A program made the translations under genes and the position numbers. From JAJZRV01 sp027442615 (GTDB lineage: Bacteria > Pseudomonadota > Gammaproteobacteria > Burkholderiales > Ferrovaceae), in the NCBI GenBank assembly GCA_027442615.1, contig DAIBBI010000029.1, positions 62,001 through 126,000 of the forward strand: DNA of 64,000 bases. Direction: 5' to 3'. Under the pieces are notes generated by a model. That model saw nothing but the letters and a program-made list of their open reading frames with translations. It was not told the origin of the DNA and made no database searches. Of the stretch, positions 15,728-24,108 are shown in pieces (position 1 is the stretch's first letter; every line of letters starts with the position of its first letter).

Positions 15728-16467
15728 GCAACGAAGTATCCCTGACGATCGAGCTGTTCCCCGGAGGCGACGAAGAACAATTTGAAGTGCGATCACCCCG
15801 GGAGATTTTTTTCATTCTTCGTGACATCGAGAAGAACTCGGCCCGTGCTGCCCTCTATTACGACAAGCGCAGGAAGTTCATCCTGACCTCGGTGATCGAG
15901 GTGGACGAAGGGGGGATATGGCTGGATGCCTCGCAAAACCACGAAGAAAACGTCCAGGTGGCCAGAAGCGGCCGATGCATTTTCGTGAGCTCGCACCATC
16001 AGGCCAAGGTGCAATTCGAGATCGACCAACTGGAGTTGGGCCAGCGGGATGATCTGGAAGCGTTCTACCTTCCCCTTCCTGACTATCTGTTGCGTATCCA
16101 GCGTCGGGATTACTACAGGTTGTTCCTGCCCGCCGGTGCACTCAAATGCATTTTGACCCTGGAGGGCAATCCGCCGCGCCGCCGGGAATTGTCCGTCAGG
16201 GATATCAGCCGAGGGGGCATTGCCCTATACTGCGAGGAGAATGATCAGGATCTACAGCCCGGAAAAATCATTCCGGGGTGCAGGATCTGGCTGGATAAGG
16301 ACATGGAGCTTACGGTGGGGATTCAGGTTCGGTACGTTTCTTTGACCCAGCTGCAATCCGGGGGCGGGCGGGGGTGTGCAGGCTGTGGTTTTATCGATCT
16401 GGACGGCAGGATGGGTATTTTGCTGCAACGCTACATTACCCAGCAGCAGAAAGCCAATCTGCTGTAA
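15724..16467 (+). CDS. ycgR: YcgR-like flagellar brake protein with PilZ domain
   Basis: YcgR binds cyclic di-GMP and slows the motor. The N-terminal YcgR domain spans about residues 1-120 (REIFFILRDIEKNSARAALYY), and the PilZ domain about 125-240. Both parts of the c-di-GMP site are present: the RRDYYR arginine motif near 124-129 and DISRGG (D/NxSxxG) near 160-165. The length (247 aa) fits. It is the last gene of the fliC-side plus-strand run and converges on fliE. With the diguanylate cyclase upstream, synthesis and sensing of c-di-GMP are both encoded inside the flagellar block. Confidence 0.93.
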   Translation: MSNEVSLTIELFPGGDEEQFEVRSPREIFFILRDIEKNSARAALYYDKRRKFILTSVIEVDEGGIWLDASQNHEENVQVARSGRCIFVSSHHQAKVQFEIDQLELGQRDDLEAFYLPLPDYLLRIQRRDYYRLFLPAGALKCILTLEGNPPRRRELSVRDISRGGIALYCEENDQDLQPGKIIPGCRIWLDKDMELTVGIQVRYVSLTQLQSGGGRGCAGCGFIDLDGRMGILLQRYITQQQKANLL

Positions 16468-16500
16468 CAGGCGAGGCCGCCAGACATGGCTTTGACGACG

Positions 16501-16830
16501 TCAAACCTGCATGTTCATGATTTCGTTATAGGCAGCCACGACCTTGTTGCGCACCTGTATCGTGGTTTGCAGCGCAATATTGGCCTTTTGCATGCCAATC
16601 ATGGCGTCACTCAGGCTGACCTGAGGGTCCCCCAGGGTAAAGCGCTGTTCCAGACTGTCTGCCTGGTTTTGCACCTGGGCCACCTGGTCCAGGGACGCCT
16701 TCAGGGCGCTGGCAAAATCAACACCCCCTGCGCCGGTTGCAGGGGAGGCGGCAGGACTGACGTCGCCCTGGGCGGCAACCATGGCGGCGCGCATCTGGGC
16801 CAGCAGACCATCAATTGCAGGAACGTTCAT
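16501..16830 (-). CDS. fliE: Flagellar hook-basal body protein FliE
   Basis: FliE joins the MS ring to the rod. The 109-aa protein ends with the family's VSLSDAMIGMQKANIALQ, TTIQVRNKVVAAYNEIMNM block. The start is ATG 16830, with GGAG six bases upstream, not the GTG at 16842. It is transcribed away from fliF; the two share a 162-base intergenic region. Confidence 0.96.
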   Translation of the reverse strand: MNVPAIDGLLAQMRAAMVAAQGDVSPAASPATGAGGVDFASALKASLDQVAQVQNQADSLEQRFTLGDPQVSLSDAMIGMQKANIALQTTIQVRNKVVAAYNEIMNMQV

Positions 16831-16992
16831 GGGGGGCTCCACGGGTCATGCCGAAACCTTATCATCCGGGTGGAGGGGCCCAATCGGGGAATAGCCTCCG
16901 GATTACCCCCCTGTTTAACCCAATAACCCGATAGGGGCCGGAGATAATGGGCCTGATGAGGTTTCCGGACGTATTGATCCACAGCTGATGAC
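16831..16992. promoter_or_regulatory. Divergent regulatory region between fliE and fliF
   Basis: It must hold the promoters for fliE and for the fliF-R operon. No sigma-28 match of correct spacing and no clear sigma-54 pair was found. A CCCGATAG stands near 16927 without a suitable -35. The region is GC-rich on the fliE side. Confidence 0.4.
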
Positions 16993-18681
16993 ATGGCAGA
17001 AAATAACTTCGCATCCCCCTTGATGCAGTCGCTGGGCCAGATGTCAGGCCAGCAAAAGATGGGACTGCTCATGGCCGTGGCCGCCCTGATCGCAGTGTCG
17101 GTTGGACTGTGGCTATGGGGTTCGACGCCAGACTATCGCGTGCTGTACAGCAACCTCTCCGATCGGGATGGCGGCGCCATCATTGACTCCCTGCAGCAGA
17201 TGAACGTGCCCTACAAGTTTGCCGAAGGCGGTGGGGCGCTGCTGGTTCCCGCCAATCAGGTCCATGAAGTGCGCCTGCGCCTTGCCTCGCAGGGGTTGCC
17301 CAAAGGCGGAACCGTAGGCTTTGAGTTGATGGAAAACCAGAAATTCGGCACCAGCGAATTTTTGGAACAGGTCAACTACAAGCGAGCCCTGGAGGGTGAG
17401 CTGGCACGCTCCGTACAGACCCTGGCGTCAGTCCAATCGGCTCGCATCCATCTGGCTATCCCCAAGCCCACCGTCTTCGTCAAGGACCAGCAAAGCCCGG
17501 GCGCCTCCGTGGTGCTGGCCCTGTACCCGGGACGGACCCTGGATGCCGGTCAGGTGAACGCCGTGGTGCACCTCATTTCCAGTAGCGTGCCCAACATGCC
17601 GGCCAAAAACGTGACGGTGGTGGACCAAAACGGCACGCTGCTTTCGGCCCCATCGGAAAACAACAATGGCATCCTGGATGCCAGCCAGATCAAGTATGTA
17701 CACGAACTCGAGCAGGATTTCAGCAAGCGCATCGAGGCCATGGTGGCGCCCCTCGTGGGTGCCAAAAACGTGCATGCCCAGGTCACGGCCGATGTCGACT
17801 TTACCCAGGCTGAACAGACCGCTGAAATCTACAAGCCCAACCAGCCGCCCAACCAGGCTGCCGTCCTGAGCCAGCAAATGCTGGAATCCAGTAACCCCAG
17901 CGGTGTCCAGCAGGGAACGGGCATTCCCGGAGCGCTCACCAACCAGCCCCCGGTTCCGGCCACCGCACCCCTGACAACGCCACCCCCTGCCCCGGCTCCC
18001 GCCCCGGCCAATGCAAAGAATGCCCCCGCCGCGGGCGCCACGCCCGCGGCTGCACCGGCTACGGCCCAGAATACGGCCAGCACGCGCAAGGAATCGACCA
18101 CCAATTTTCAGGTGGATCGCACCATCAGCCACACCAAGCTGCCGGTGGGAGCCATTCGCCGCCTCTCCGTGGCCGTCGTGCTGAACAACCGCACCATCAC
18201 GGATAGCGCCGGCAAGGTCAGTACCCGACCACTGAGCGACAGCGAAAAGACGCAAATCACCACCCTGGTCAAGGATTCCGTGGGCTTTGATGAAAAGCGC
18301 GGAGACACGCTAAGCCTGCTCAACAGCCCCTTCGATGAGCAGAAAGAGGTCCTGGCCGACGTGCCGCTGTGGAAACAGCCCGAAACGCTGGCTATGGGCA
18401 GGGAAGGACTGAAATATGTCGCCATCGCGGGCGTGACCTTGTTCCTGCTGCTGGGGATCATTCGGCCAGCCTTCAGGAACCTGACCCGGGTGCTGGCAAC
18501 CGTGCCTGCCCCGCGCGTTCAGGGAAATGACGCCATGGCCATGAATGGCGAGGGGCTGGGGCAGGCCCAGTACGCTGCCGCATCCTATGAATCCAATCTG
18601 GGAACGGCCAAGCAGTTGGCGCAACAGGATCCAAAAATAGTCGCCTCCGTGGTCAAGGAATGGGTGGCCGGCAATGAGTGA
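16993..18681 (+). CDS. fliF: MS-ring protein FliF
   Basis: FliF forms the membrane ring on which the motor and export gate assemble. Transmembrane helices lie at about residues 24-43 and 472-493. Between them are the ring-building domains (PDYRVLYSNLSDRDGGAII, then EFLEQVNYKRALEGELARS and ARIHLAIPKPTVFVKD). A Pro/Ala-rich linker occupies about 310-365. The C-terminal tail carries the FliG-binding end (DPKIVASVVKEWVAGNE). The length of 562 aa is usual. The Shine-Dalgarno is weak. Its end overlaps fliG by 8 bp. Confidence 0.97.
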   Translation: MAENNFASPLMQSLGQMSGQQKMGLLMAVAALIAVSVGLWLWGSTPDYRVLYSNLSDRDGGAIIDSLQQMNVPYKFAEGGGALLVPANQVHEVRLRLASQGLPKGGTVGFELMENQKFGTSEFLEQVNYKRALEGELARSVQTLASVQSARIHLAIPKPTVFVKDQQSPGASVVLALYPGRTLDAGQVNAVVHLISSSVPNMPAKNVTVVDQNGTLLSAPSENNNGILDASQIKYVHELEQDFSKRIEAMVAPLVGAKNVHAQVTADVDFTQAEQTAEIYKPNQPPNQAAVLSQQMLESSNPSGVQQGTGIPGALTNQPPVPATAPLTTPPPAPAPAPANAKNAPAAGATPAAAPATAQNTASTRKESTTNFQVDRTISHTKLPVGAIRRLSVAVVLNNRTITDSAGKVSTRPLSDSEKTQITTLVKDSVGFDEKRGDTLSLLNSPFDEQKEVLADVPLWKQPETLAMGREGLKYVAIAGVTLFLLLGIIRPAFRNLTRVLATVPAPRVQGNDAMAMNGEGLGQAQYAAASYESNLGTAKQLAQQDPKIVASVVKEWVAGNE

Positions 18682-19669
18682 TGCCGGGATCAACAAGAGC
18701 GCCATCCTGCTCATGACCATTGGCGAGAATGAGGCTGCCGAAGTCCTGAAACACCTGGAGCCCAAGGAGGTACAGAAGATCAGCGCCGCCATGGTGGCAT
18801 TGAAGGGGTTGTCGCGTAATGAGATTTCCGGCGTGTTCGAGGAGTTTCACCAACTGGCCTCAAGGAAGACCACCATTGGCATGAACTCCTCGGACTACAT
18901 CCGCAACATGCTGACGCGCGCCCTTGGTGACGATAAGGCGGCGGGACTGATCGACCGCATCCTGCACGGGGGAGACACCAGCGGCATCGAAAGCCTGAAA
19001 TGGATGGATGCAGCATCCATTGCCGAGCTGATCGGCAACGAACACGCGCAGATCATTGCCACGATTCTGGTGCATCTTGAACCCGACCTTTGCGCAGAGG
19101 TCCTGGGCTTCCTGACGGAGCGCACCCGCAACGACGTCATCCTGCGCATCGCCACCCTGGACGGTGTGCAGCCCGTAGCGCTGCGCGAACTCAACGACGT
19201 GTTGACCAAACTGCTGACGGGCAATGCAGCAGCCAAGAAACGCATCAAGGGGGGGTCGCGCGCTGCGGCAGAAATCCTCAATTTCATGGGTGGTGCGCTG
19301 GAGGGCTCGGTCATCGAAGCCGTGCGCGGTTATGACCCCGATCTCGCACAAAAGATCATTGACGAGATGTTCGTATTCGACAACCTGATCGACATCGATG
19401 ACCGCGGCATCCAGCTCATCCTGCGCGAAATCCAGTCCGAGTCCCTGATCGTGGCACTCAAGGGCGCCAGTCCGGAACTTCGCGAGAAGATTTTCAGGAA
19501 CATGTCCCAGCGCGCAGCAGACATGATGCGCGAGGATCTGGATGCCAAAGGCCCGGTTCGCTTGAGTGAAGTGGAGGCCGAGCAGAAGGAAATCCTCAAG
19601 ATCGTCAGGCGCATGGCCGATGAGGGGCAGATTGCCATGGGCGGAAAAGCGGATGAAGCCTATGTCTGA
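18674..19669 (+). CDS. fliG: Flagellar motor switch protein FliG
   Basis: FliG is the rotor ring that contacts the stator. It has 331 aa with the N-terminal FliF-binding part (KSAILLMTIGENEAAEVLKHL), the middle domain with EHAQIIATILVHLEP (the EHPQ-type FliM site) and the C-terminal torque domain (FDNLIDIDDRGIQLILREIQ, then LIVALKGASPELREKIFRNM). It overlaps fliF by 8 bp at its start and fliH by 8 bp at its end. Confidence 0.97.
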   Translation: MSDAGINKSAILLMTIGENEAAEVLKHLEPKEVQKISAAMVALKGLSRNEISGVFEEFHQLASRKTTIGMNSSDYIRNMLTRALGDDKAAGLIDRILHGGDTSGIESLKWMDAASIAELIGNEHAQIIATILVHLEPDLCAEVLGFLTERTRNDVILRIATLDGVQPVALRELNDVLTKLLTGNAAAKKRIKGGSRAAAEILNFMGGALEGSVIEAVRGYDPDLAQKIIDEMFVFDNLIDIDDRGIQLILREIQSESLIVALKGASPELREKIFRNMSQRAADMMREDLDAKGPVRLSEVEAEQKEILKIVRRMADEGQIAMGGKADEAYV

Positions 19670-20291
19670 GATCGACATCCCGAAAGAGCAGTTGACTGCC
19701 TATCAACGCTGGGAACTGCCAAGCTTTGATGGCACGGGCACGCCGGACCAGCATCCCAGGCTGGCTGCGGGCGGTCTTCCCACCGCAGCCGAGCTGGAGC
19801 AGATACATCAGCAGGCGCATGAAGAAGGCTATCGCGCAGGGCATGCAGAGGGCATGCGGCAGGCAGCACAGGAAAGCCTCCGCATTGTCGAGGTGATGGC
19901 AAATCTGGACGCGCAGTTGAAACAGGTGGATCAGCAGGTGGTGCAGGTACTGCTCGACCTCGCCCTGGAAGTGGCGCGCCAGATGGTGCGCCAGGCGCTT
20001 CAGGTCAGGCCGGAACTGCTTTTCAAGGTGGTCAATGATGCCGTGTCGAGCCTGCCGCATTTCAACCAGACCGCGCACCTCATCCTGCACCCTGAAGATG
20101 CTGTCCTGGTCCGGGCTGGGATGGGGGACCAGTTGACGCACTCGGGCTGGAAGATTTTTGAGGAACCGGGCATGATGCGCGGCGGTTGTCGGGTGGAGAC
20201 CGCGCATAGCCAGATCGATGCCACCCTGCCCAAGCGGTGGCAGCAAATAGTGGCCTACATCGCGCAAGATAGCGCGTGGCTGGAATCATGA
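19662..20291 (+). CDS. fliH: Flagellar assembly protein FliH
   Basis: FliH holds the ATPase FliI as a peripheral stator of the export machine. ATG 19662 gives MSEIDIPKEQLTAYQRWELP and an 8-bp overlap with fliG; ATG 19653 is a near alternative. The N terminus is followed by the helical part with EEGYRAGHAEGMRQAAQ, which carries the Gly-spaced AxxxG pattern of FliH. The C-terminal domain (LDLALEVARQMVRQALQV) is like the F1 delta/b-subunit fold. The length is 209 aa. It is coupled to fliI by an ATGA overlap. Confidence 0.93.
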   Translation: MSEIDIPKEQLTAYQRWELPSFDGTGTPDQHPRLAAGGLPTAAELEQIHQQAHEEGYRAGHAEGMRQAAQESLRIVEVMANLDAQLKQVDQQVVQVLLDLALEVARQMVRQALQVRPELLFKVVNDAVSSLPHFNQTAHLILHPEDAVLVRAGMGDQLTHSGWKIFEEPGMMRGGCRVETAHSQIDATLPKRWQQIVAYIAQDSAWLES

Positions 20292-21697
20292 ACGCCCCCA
20301 ACCGACATCTCAAGAACTGGCTGGCAGGCCTGGAGGCAGCCAGGGAAGTGGTGTCGCAGTCTCATTCCCTGCGCATCAGCGGGCAGCTCACCCGGGTGAC
20401 GGGCCTCGTCATGGAGGCGGTGGGGCTCAAGATGCCGGTGGGCAGCACCTGCGTCATCGAACTGCCTGGACATCGGGTGGAGGCTGAAGTCGTGGGGTTT
20501 TCAGGGGATAAACTGTTCCTGATGCCGGAAAACGATGTGCAGGGCTTGTTGCCCGGTGCCCGCGTTGTCCCGGCCGAACCCGCACAGGGCCCCATATTCT
20601 CCGGAAAGCGCGGCGCACGCCGGCGTCGCGCCAGCGACATGGTGCGCCATTTGCCCGTGGGGCCCTCGTTGCTGGGACGCGTCCTGGACGGCGCAGGGCG
20701 CCCCCTGGATGCGCTGGGTCCACTGGCCGAAGAGGAAACCGCACCGTTGCAAAGCCGTCCCATCAACCCGCTGGATCGAGCACCCATCCGGGAATCGCTG
20801 GATGTGGGGGTACGCGCCATCAACACCCTGTTGACGGTGGGGCGAGGCCAGCGCATGGGCCTGTTTGCCGGCAGTGGCGTTGGAAAAAGCGTGCTGCTGG
20901 GCATGATGGCGCGTTACACCAGCGCCGATGTCATCGTGGTGGGACTGATTGGCGAACGCGGACGCGAAGTGCTGGAATTCATCACCGACATCCTGGGCCC
21001 CGAGGGACTGGCGCGTTCGGTGGTGGTGGCTGCCCCTGCGGATACCAGCCCGCTGATCCGGCTGCAGGGAGCGGCCTATGCCACAACCATTGCCGAGTAC
21101 TTCAGGGATCAGGGACGAAACGTGCTGCTGATCATGGATTCCCTGACGCGCTATGCCATGGCGCAACGCGAAATTGCCTTGGCCATCGGCGAACCCCCGG
21201 CCACCAAGGGCTATCCTCCCTCGGTTTTTGCCAAGTTGCCCAAATTGGTGGAAAGAGCTGGCAACGGAACCGTGGGCGGCGGGTCGATCACGGCGTTCTA
21301 CACGGTACTTACCGAAGGCGATGACCAGCAGGACCCCATTGCAGACAGTGCGCGCGCCATTCTCGATGGACACATCGTTCTGTCGCGACGCCTTGCGGAG
21401 CAGGGGCATTATCCTGCCATCGACATCGAAGCCTCGATCAGCCGCGCCATGAACCATCTGGTACCGGCGCAGCATTACAGCCAGGTCCAGCGTTTCAAAC
21501 ACCTGTATGTTCATTATCAGCGCAATCGCGACCTGATCAGCGTCGGTGCCTATGTCAACGGCACCGACGCGCTGCTGGATGAAGGCATTGCGCGCTACCC
21601 CCGCATGGAAAAATTCCTGACCCAGGGGATGTATGAACATGAGCCTTACGCTGCGGCCATGGCAGCCTTTGGCGAGTTATTTCACGGCAATCCTTGA
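20288..21697 (+). CDS. fliI: Flagellum-specific ATPase FliI
   Basis: This hexameric ATPase primes substrates for the flagellar export gate. Walker A reads GSGVGKS near residues 197-203 and Walker B LLIMDSLTRYAMAQRE near 280. The family signature PPATKGYPPSVFAKLP is near 302. It is an F1 beta-like protein of 469 aa. ATG 20288 overlaps the fliH stop by four bases; the upstream reading from 20276 is less likely. fliJ follows 13 bases later. Confidence 0.97.
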   Translation: MNAPNRHLKNWLAGLEAAREVVSQSHSLRISGQLTRVTGLVMEAVGLKMPVGSTCVIELPGHRVEAEVVGFSGDKLFLMPENDVQGLLPGARVVPAEPAQGPIFSGKRGARRRRASDMVRHLPVGPSLLGRVLDGAGRPLDALGPLAEEETAPLQSRPINPLDRAPIRESLDVGVRAINTLLTVGRGQRMGLFAGSGVGKSVLLGMMARYTSADVIVVGLIGERGREVLEFITDILGPEGLARSVVVAAPADTSPLIRLQGAAYATTIAEYFRDQGRNVLLIMDSLTRYAMAQREIALAIGEPPATKGYPPSVFAKLPKLVERAGNGTVGGGSITAFYTVLTEGDDQQDPIADSARAILDGHIVLSRRLAEQGHYPAIDIEASISRAMNHLVPAQHYSQVQRFKHLYVHYQRNRDLISVGAYVNGTDALLDEGIARYPRMEKFLTQGMYEHEPYAAAMAAFGELFHGNP

Positions 21698-21710
21698 GCA
21701 TTCATAACCC

Positions 21711-22169
21711 ATGACCAAAACATTTTCACTGCAGCCCCTCGTAGACTTGTCGCATCACAAGAATGATGCTGCCGCGTTGAAATTGGGACAACTGAACCAG
21801 AAGCAGCAGGCCGAACAAAAAAAACTGGAAACGCTGCTCCAGTTTCGTCGCGACTACCAGAACAAGTTTCGTGAGGCCACGCAGAGCGGCATGGACCAGA
21901 ACGGCCTGCGCAATTTCCAGAGCTTTCTGGATCGGCTGGACGAAGCCATTCAACAGCAGCGCGGCGTGATTGAGCAGGCCACCCAGTCGTTTGCCAACGG
22001 CCGTGATGAACTCCATCAGGCCCAACGCGCCATGAAGTCCTTCGACACGCTGGCGCAGCGTCATGCCGAAACGGTCAGGCAGCAGAACAACCAGACCGAC
22101 CAAAAACTGCAGGATGAACAAAGTGGGCGTTTTGCCGCCAGAAACGACGAGTCAACCGACAAACCCTGA
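21711..22169 (+). CDS. fliJ: Flagellar export protein FliJ
   Basis: FliJ is the coiled-coil stalk of the FliI ATPase, with a gamma-subunit-like fold. The 152-aa protein is heavily helical with Gln/Lys/Glu-rich heptads (KKLETLLQFRRDYQNKF) and typical helical pairing across its length. The start PLVDLSHHKNDAAALKLGQL matches the family. It is placed between fliI and fliK, as usual. The end (QSGRFAARNDESTDKP) is a polar tail. Confidence 0.92.
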   Translation: MTKTFSLQPLVDLSHHKNDAAALKLGQLNQKQQAEQKKLETLLQFRRDYQNKFREATQSGMDQNGLRNFQSFLDRLDEAIQQQRGVIEQATQSFANGRDELHQAQRAMKSFDTLAQRHAETVRQQNNQTDQKLQDEQSGRFAARNDESTDKP

Positions 22170-22186
22170 ACCCGGAAGCCACGACC

Positions 22187-23374
22187 ATGCAAAATCTGCC
22201 CATCAGCCTTAACGTCACGCCGGTTGCGACCACCCAAGCGGTACAGTCACAGGCTGCAACGTCTCATCAGACTCAAGCGTCCCAGGCCACGGCAGGCGCC
22301 CCGGACAATGCAGCAGCACCGTCGTCGGGAGAGAACTTCAACACCGTGCTGGCGCGACAGCTTGCCACAGAGGCGGGCGGGGCAACGACCGGGGATGGCA
22401 AGAGCGCATCGGCGCCGCTTGCAGGGAATGTGCTGGTTGTCGCCGCCGTGGCCGATAAGACCACCAAGCCAACAGACAAACAGGGGGCGTCAGCCGCCGT
22501 CGATGGCGTGACCGCGGCAGCACAAAGCGGGATGATGGCATTGATGGCAACGCCCATGATCGCTGCAGAATCAAAACCCGCAGTGACTTCCCTGCCTGAA
22601 ACCGGGGTCCCTTCCGGCACCAGTACGTCAAACGCACAATCCCTTCTAAGCCAGCTCCAGGCGGACGAAACCACGGGCGCAGCAGGCAAGGCGATGATGG
22701 CTCAATCCACGGTGCCCGCCGCCGGCGCAACGAACCCATCTGTCACCCAGGATCTGAAGTTCAGCACGGCCATGCAGATTGCAGCAGATCTGCATGCAAC
22801 GGGGTTGACCATGGATCAGAACCAGACCGTCGTGTCACCCGATCCCGCCAAGGATGCCCGGTTGCTGGCCCAGTCCGTGGCACAGGCACAGAATCAGGTG
22901 GCTGGTTCCCAGTTGCCCGTCGCCAATCCCGCCCAGAACCTGACGGTGAACACGCCGGTAGGCAGCAACCGCTGGAGCGAAGACCTGGGACAGAAAATCA
23001 CCTGGATGGCCAGCGGTAGTCAGCAAAGTGCAGAACTGCACCTCAACCCGCCCGACCTCGGCCCGCTGAATGTGGTGCTGCACGTCAGCGGCGATCAGGC
23101 CACGGCCATGTTTACCTCGCCGCATGCCGCAGTACGGGATGCGGTGGAACAGGCCCTGCCCAAACTAAGGGAAATGCTGGCAGGTAATGGCATCATGCTA
23201 GGCAATGCTTCAGTCAATGATCAGGGGCGTCAGAGCGGTCAAAACGGGTTTTCCGGGGGAGGAAGGTCGTCCTCTTCGTCCAGCAGCGGTGCCAATGAGG
23301 TATCCTCTGTGAAGCAAGGCATAAGACCGGTTTCCATGCTCCAAAACCAGGGGCTGGTGGACACTTTTGCCTGA
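22187..23374 (+). CDS. fliK: Flagellar hook-length control protein FliK
   Basis: FliK measures hook length and switches export specificity through FlhB. About 270 residues at the N-terminal side are Ala/Thr/Gln-rich and low in complexity. The C-terminal Flg_hook domain starts near 265, with SAELHLNPPDLGPLNVVLHV and ATAMFTSPHAAVRDAVEQAL, then LPKLREMLAGNGIMLGNASV. A Ser-rich tail follows (RSSSSSSSGANE). Length is 395 aa. GGAAG precedes the ATG. A second protein with a related domain is encoded at 14410. Confidence 0.95.
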   Translation: MQNLPISLNVTPVATTQAVQSQAATSHQTQASQATAGAPDNAAAPSSGENFNTVLARQLATEAGGATTGDGKSASAPLAGNVLVVAAVADKTTKPTDKQGASAAVDGVTAAAQSGMMALMATPMIAAESKPAVTSLPETGVPSGTSTSNAQSLLSQLQADETTGAAGKAMMAQSTVPAAGATNPSVTQDLKFSTAMQIAADLHATGLTMDQNQTVVSPDPAKDARLLAQSVAQAQNQVAGSQLPVANPAQNLTVNTPVGSNRWSEDLGQKITWMASGSQQSAELHLNPPDLGPLNVVLHVSGDQATAMFTSPHAAVRDAVEQALPKLREMLAGNGIMLGNASVNDQGRQSGQNGFSGGGRSSSSSSSGANEVSSVKQGIRPVSMLQNQGLVDTFA

Positions 23375-23403
23375 GGCACGTTTAAAACCTCAAGGAACCT
23401 GAA

Positions 23404-24099
23404 ATGGCCCGAGACGATAAAAAGCCATCGGAAGCACCTGCAGCAAAGCCCAAAAAAAGGCTGCTGCTCATCATCATTGCCGCAGTCATTGCATTGGCAG
23501 CGGCAGGGGGAGCCGCATGGTATTTCTTGAAAGGAAAATCTTCGGGCGATGAGCAAAAGCTGCAGTCGGTGGCATCCTTGACACCCATTTTCATTCCGCT
23601 CGATCCCTTTACCGTCAACCTGCAACGTGAAGACGGGGATCGCGTACTGCAGGTGGGGCTCTCCTTCAAGCTTTACAACGCAGAACTGCCCGAAAAGATC
23701 AAGGCGGCAATGCCCGAGATTCGCAGCAACCTGCTGTTGCTGCTATCCAGCAAACACGCCTCCGAACTGGTGAGTGTGGAGGGCAAGAAGAAGCTCGCCA
23801 ATGAAATCATCGTGGCTGTGGACAACATTCTGGGCATTCCCCAAGCAGCACCAAAGCCTGTGCCTGCTGCCAGTGCTGCTGCTGCACCGGCGCCTGCCGT
23901 TCCGGCGCCTGCCGAGGGGGCTTCTGCGCCACAGCCCGGAGTCGTTGCGGAGGGGGCAACGGCACCCGCTGCAGCGCCCGCTGAAGCGCCAGCGGCGCCC
24001 GTTGCTGCCGAGCCTCCGGCAGAAACCAGGCCCAATCCCAATGCCGAAGTCCGCGAAGGGATTGTAGGTGTGCTGTTTACGTCATTCATCATTCAGTGA
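23404..24099 (+). CDS. fliL: Flagellar protein FliL with a long Ala/Pro insert
   Basis: FliL surrounds the stator near the basal body. One transmembrane helix lies at about residues 19-40 (LLLIIIAAVIALAAAGGAAWYF), and the stomatin-like periplasmic domain follows (FIPLDPFTVNLQREDGDRVL). Usual FliL proteins run directly from the last helix into the final strand. Here about 65 residues of Ala/Pro/Glu (from about 150 to 213) separate the helix ending VDNILGIP from the terminal strand VREGIVGVLFTSFIIQ. The length of 231 aa is therefore above the usual 150-180. AAGGAA lies before the ATG. Confidence 0.93.
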   Translation: MARDDKKPSEAPAAKPKKRLLLIIIAAVIALAAAGGAAWYFLKGKSSGDEQKLQSVASLTPIFIPLDPFTVNLQREDGDRVLQVGLSFKLYNAELPEKIKAAMPEIRSNLLLLLSSKHASELVSVEGKKKLANEIIVAVDNILGIPQAAPKPVPAASAAAAPAPAVPAPAEGASAPQPGVVAEGATAPAAAPAEAPAAPVAAEPPAETRPNPNAEVREGIVGVLFTSFIIQ

Positions 24100-24108
24100 G
24101 CCCTGACG

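Noticed and set aside
16918..16930. CCCGATAG near TTTAACCC before fliF
   Set aside because: The spacing is too short for sigma-28 and the -35 match is poor.
17428..18255. Minus-strand open frame (275 codons) opposite fliF
   Set aside because: It lies wholly inside fliF and reads as Gly/Arg/His low complexity.
20501..21640. Long minus-strand open frame (379 codons) opposite fliI
   Set aside because: It is a GC-driven shadow of fliI. It has no recognisable domain, and fliI in the sense frame is unmistakable.
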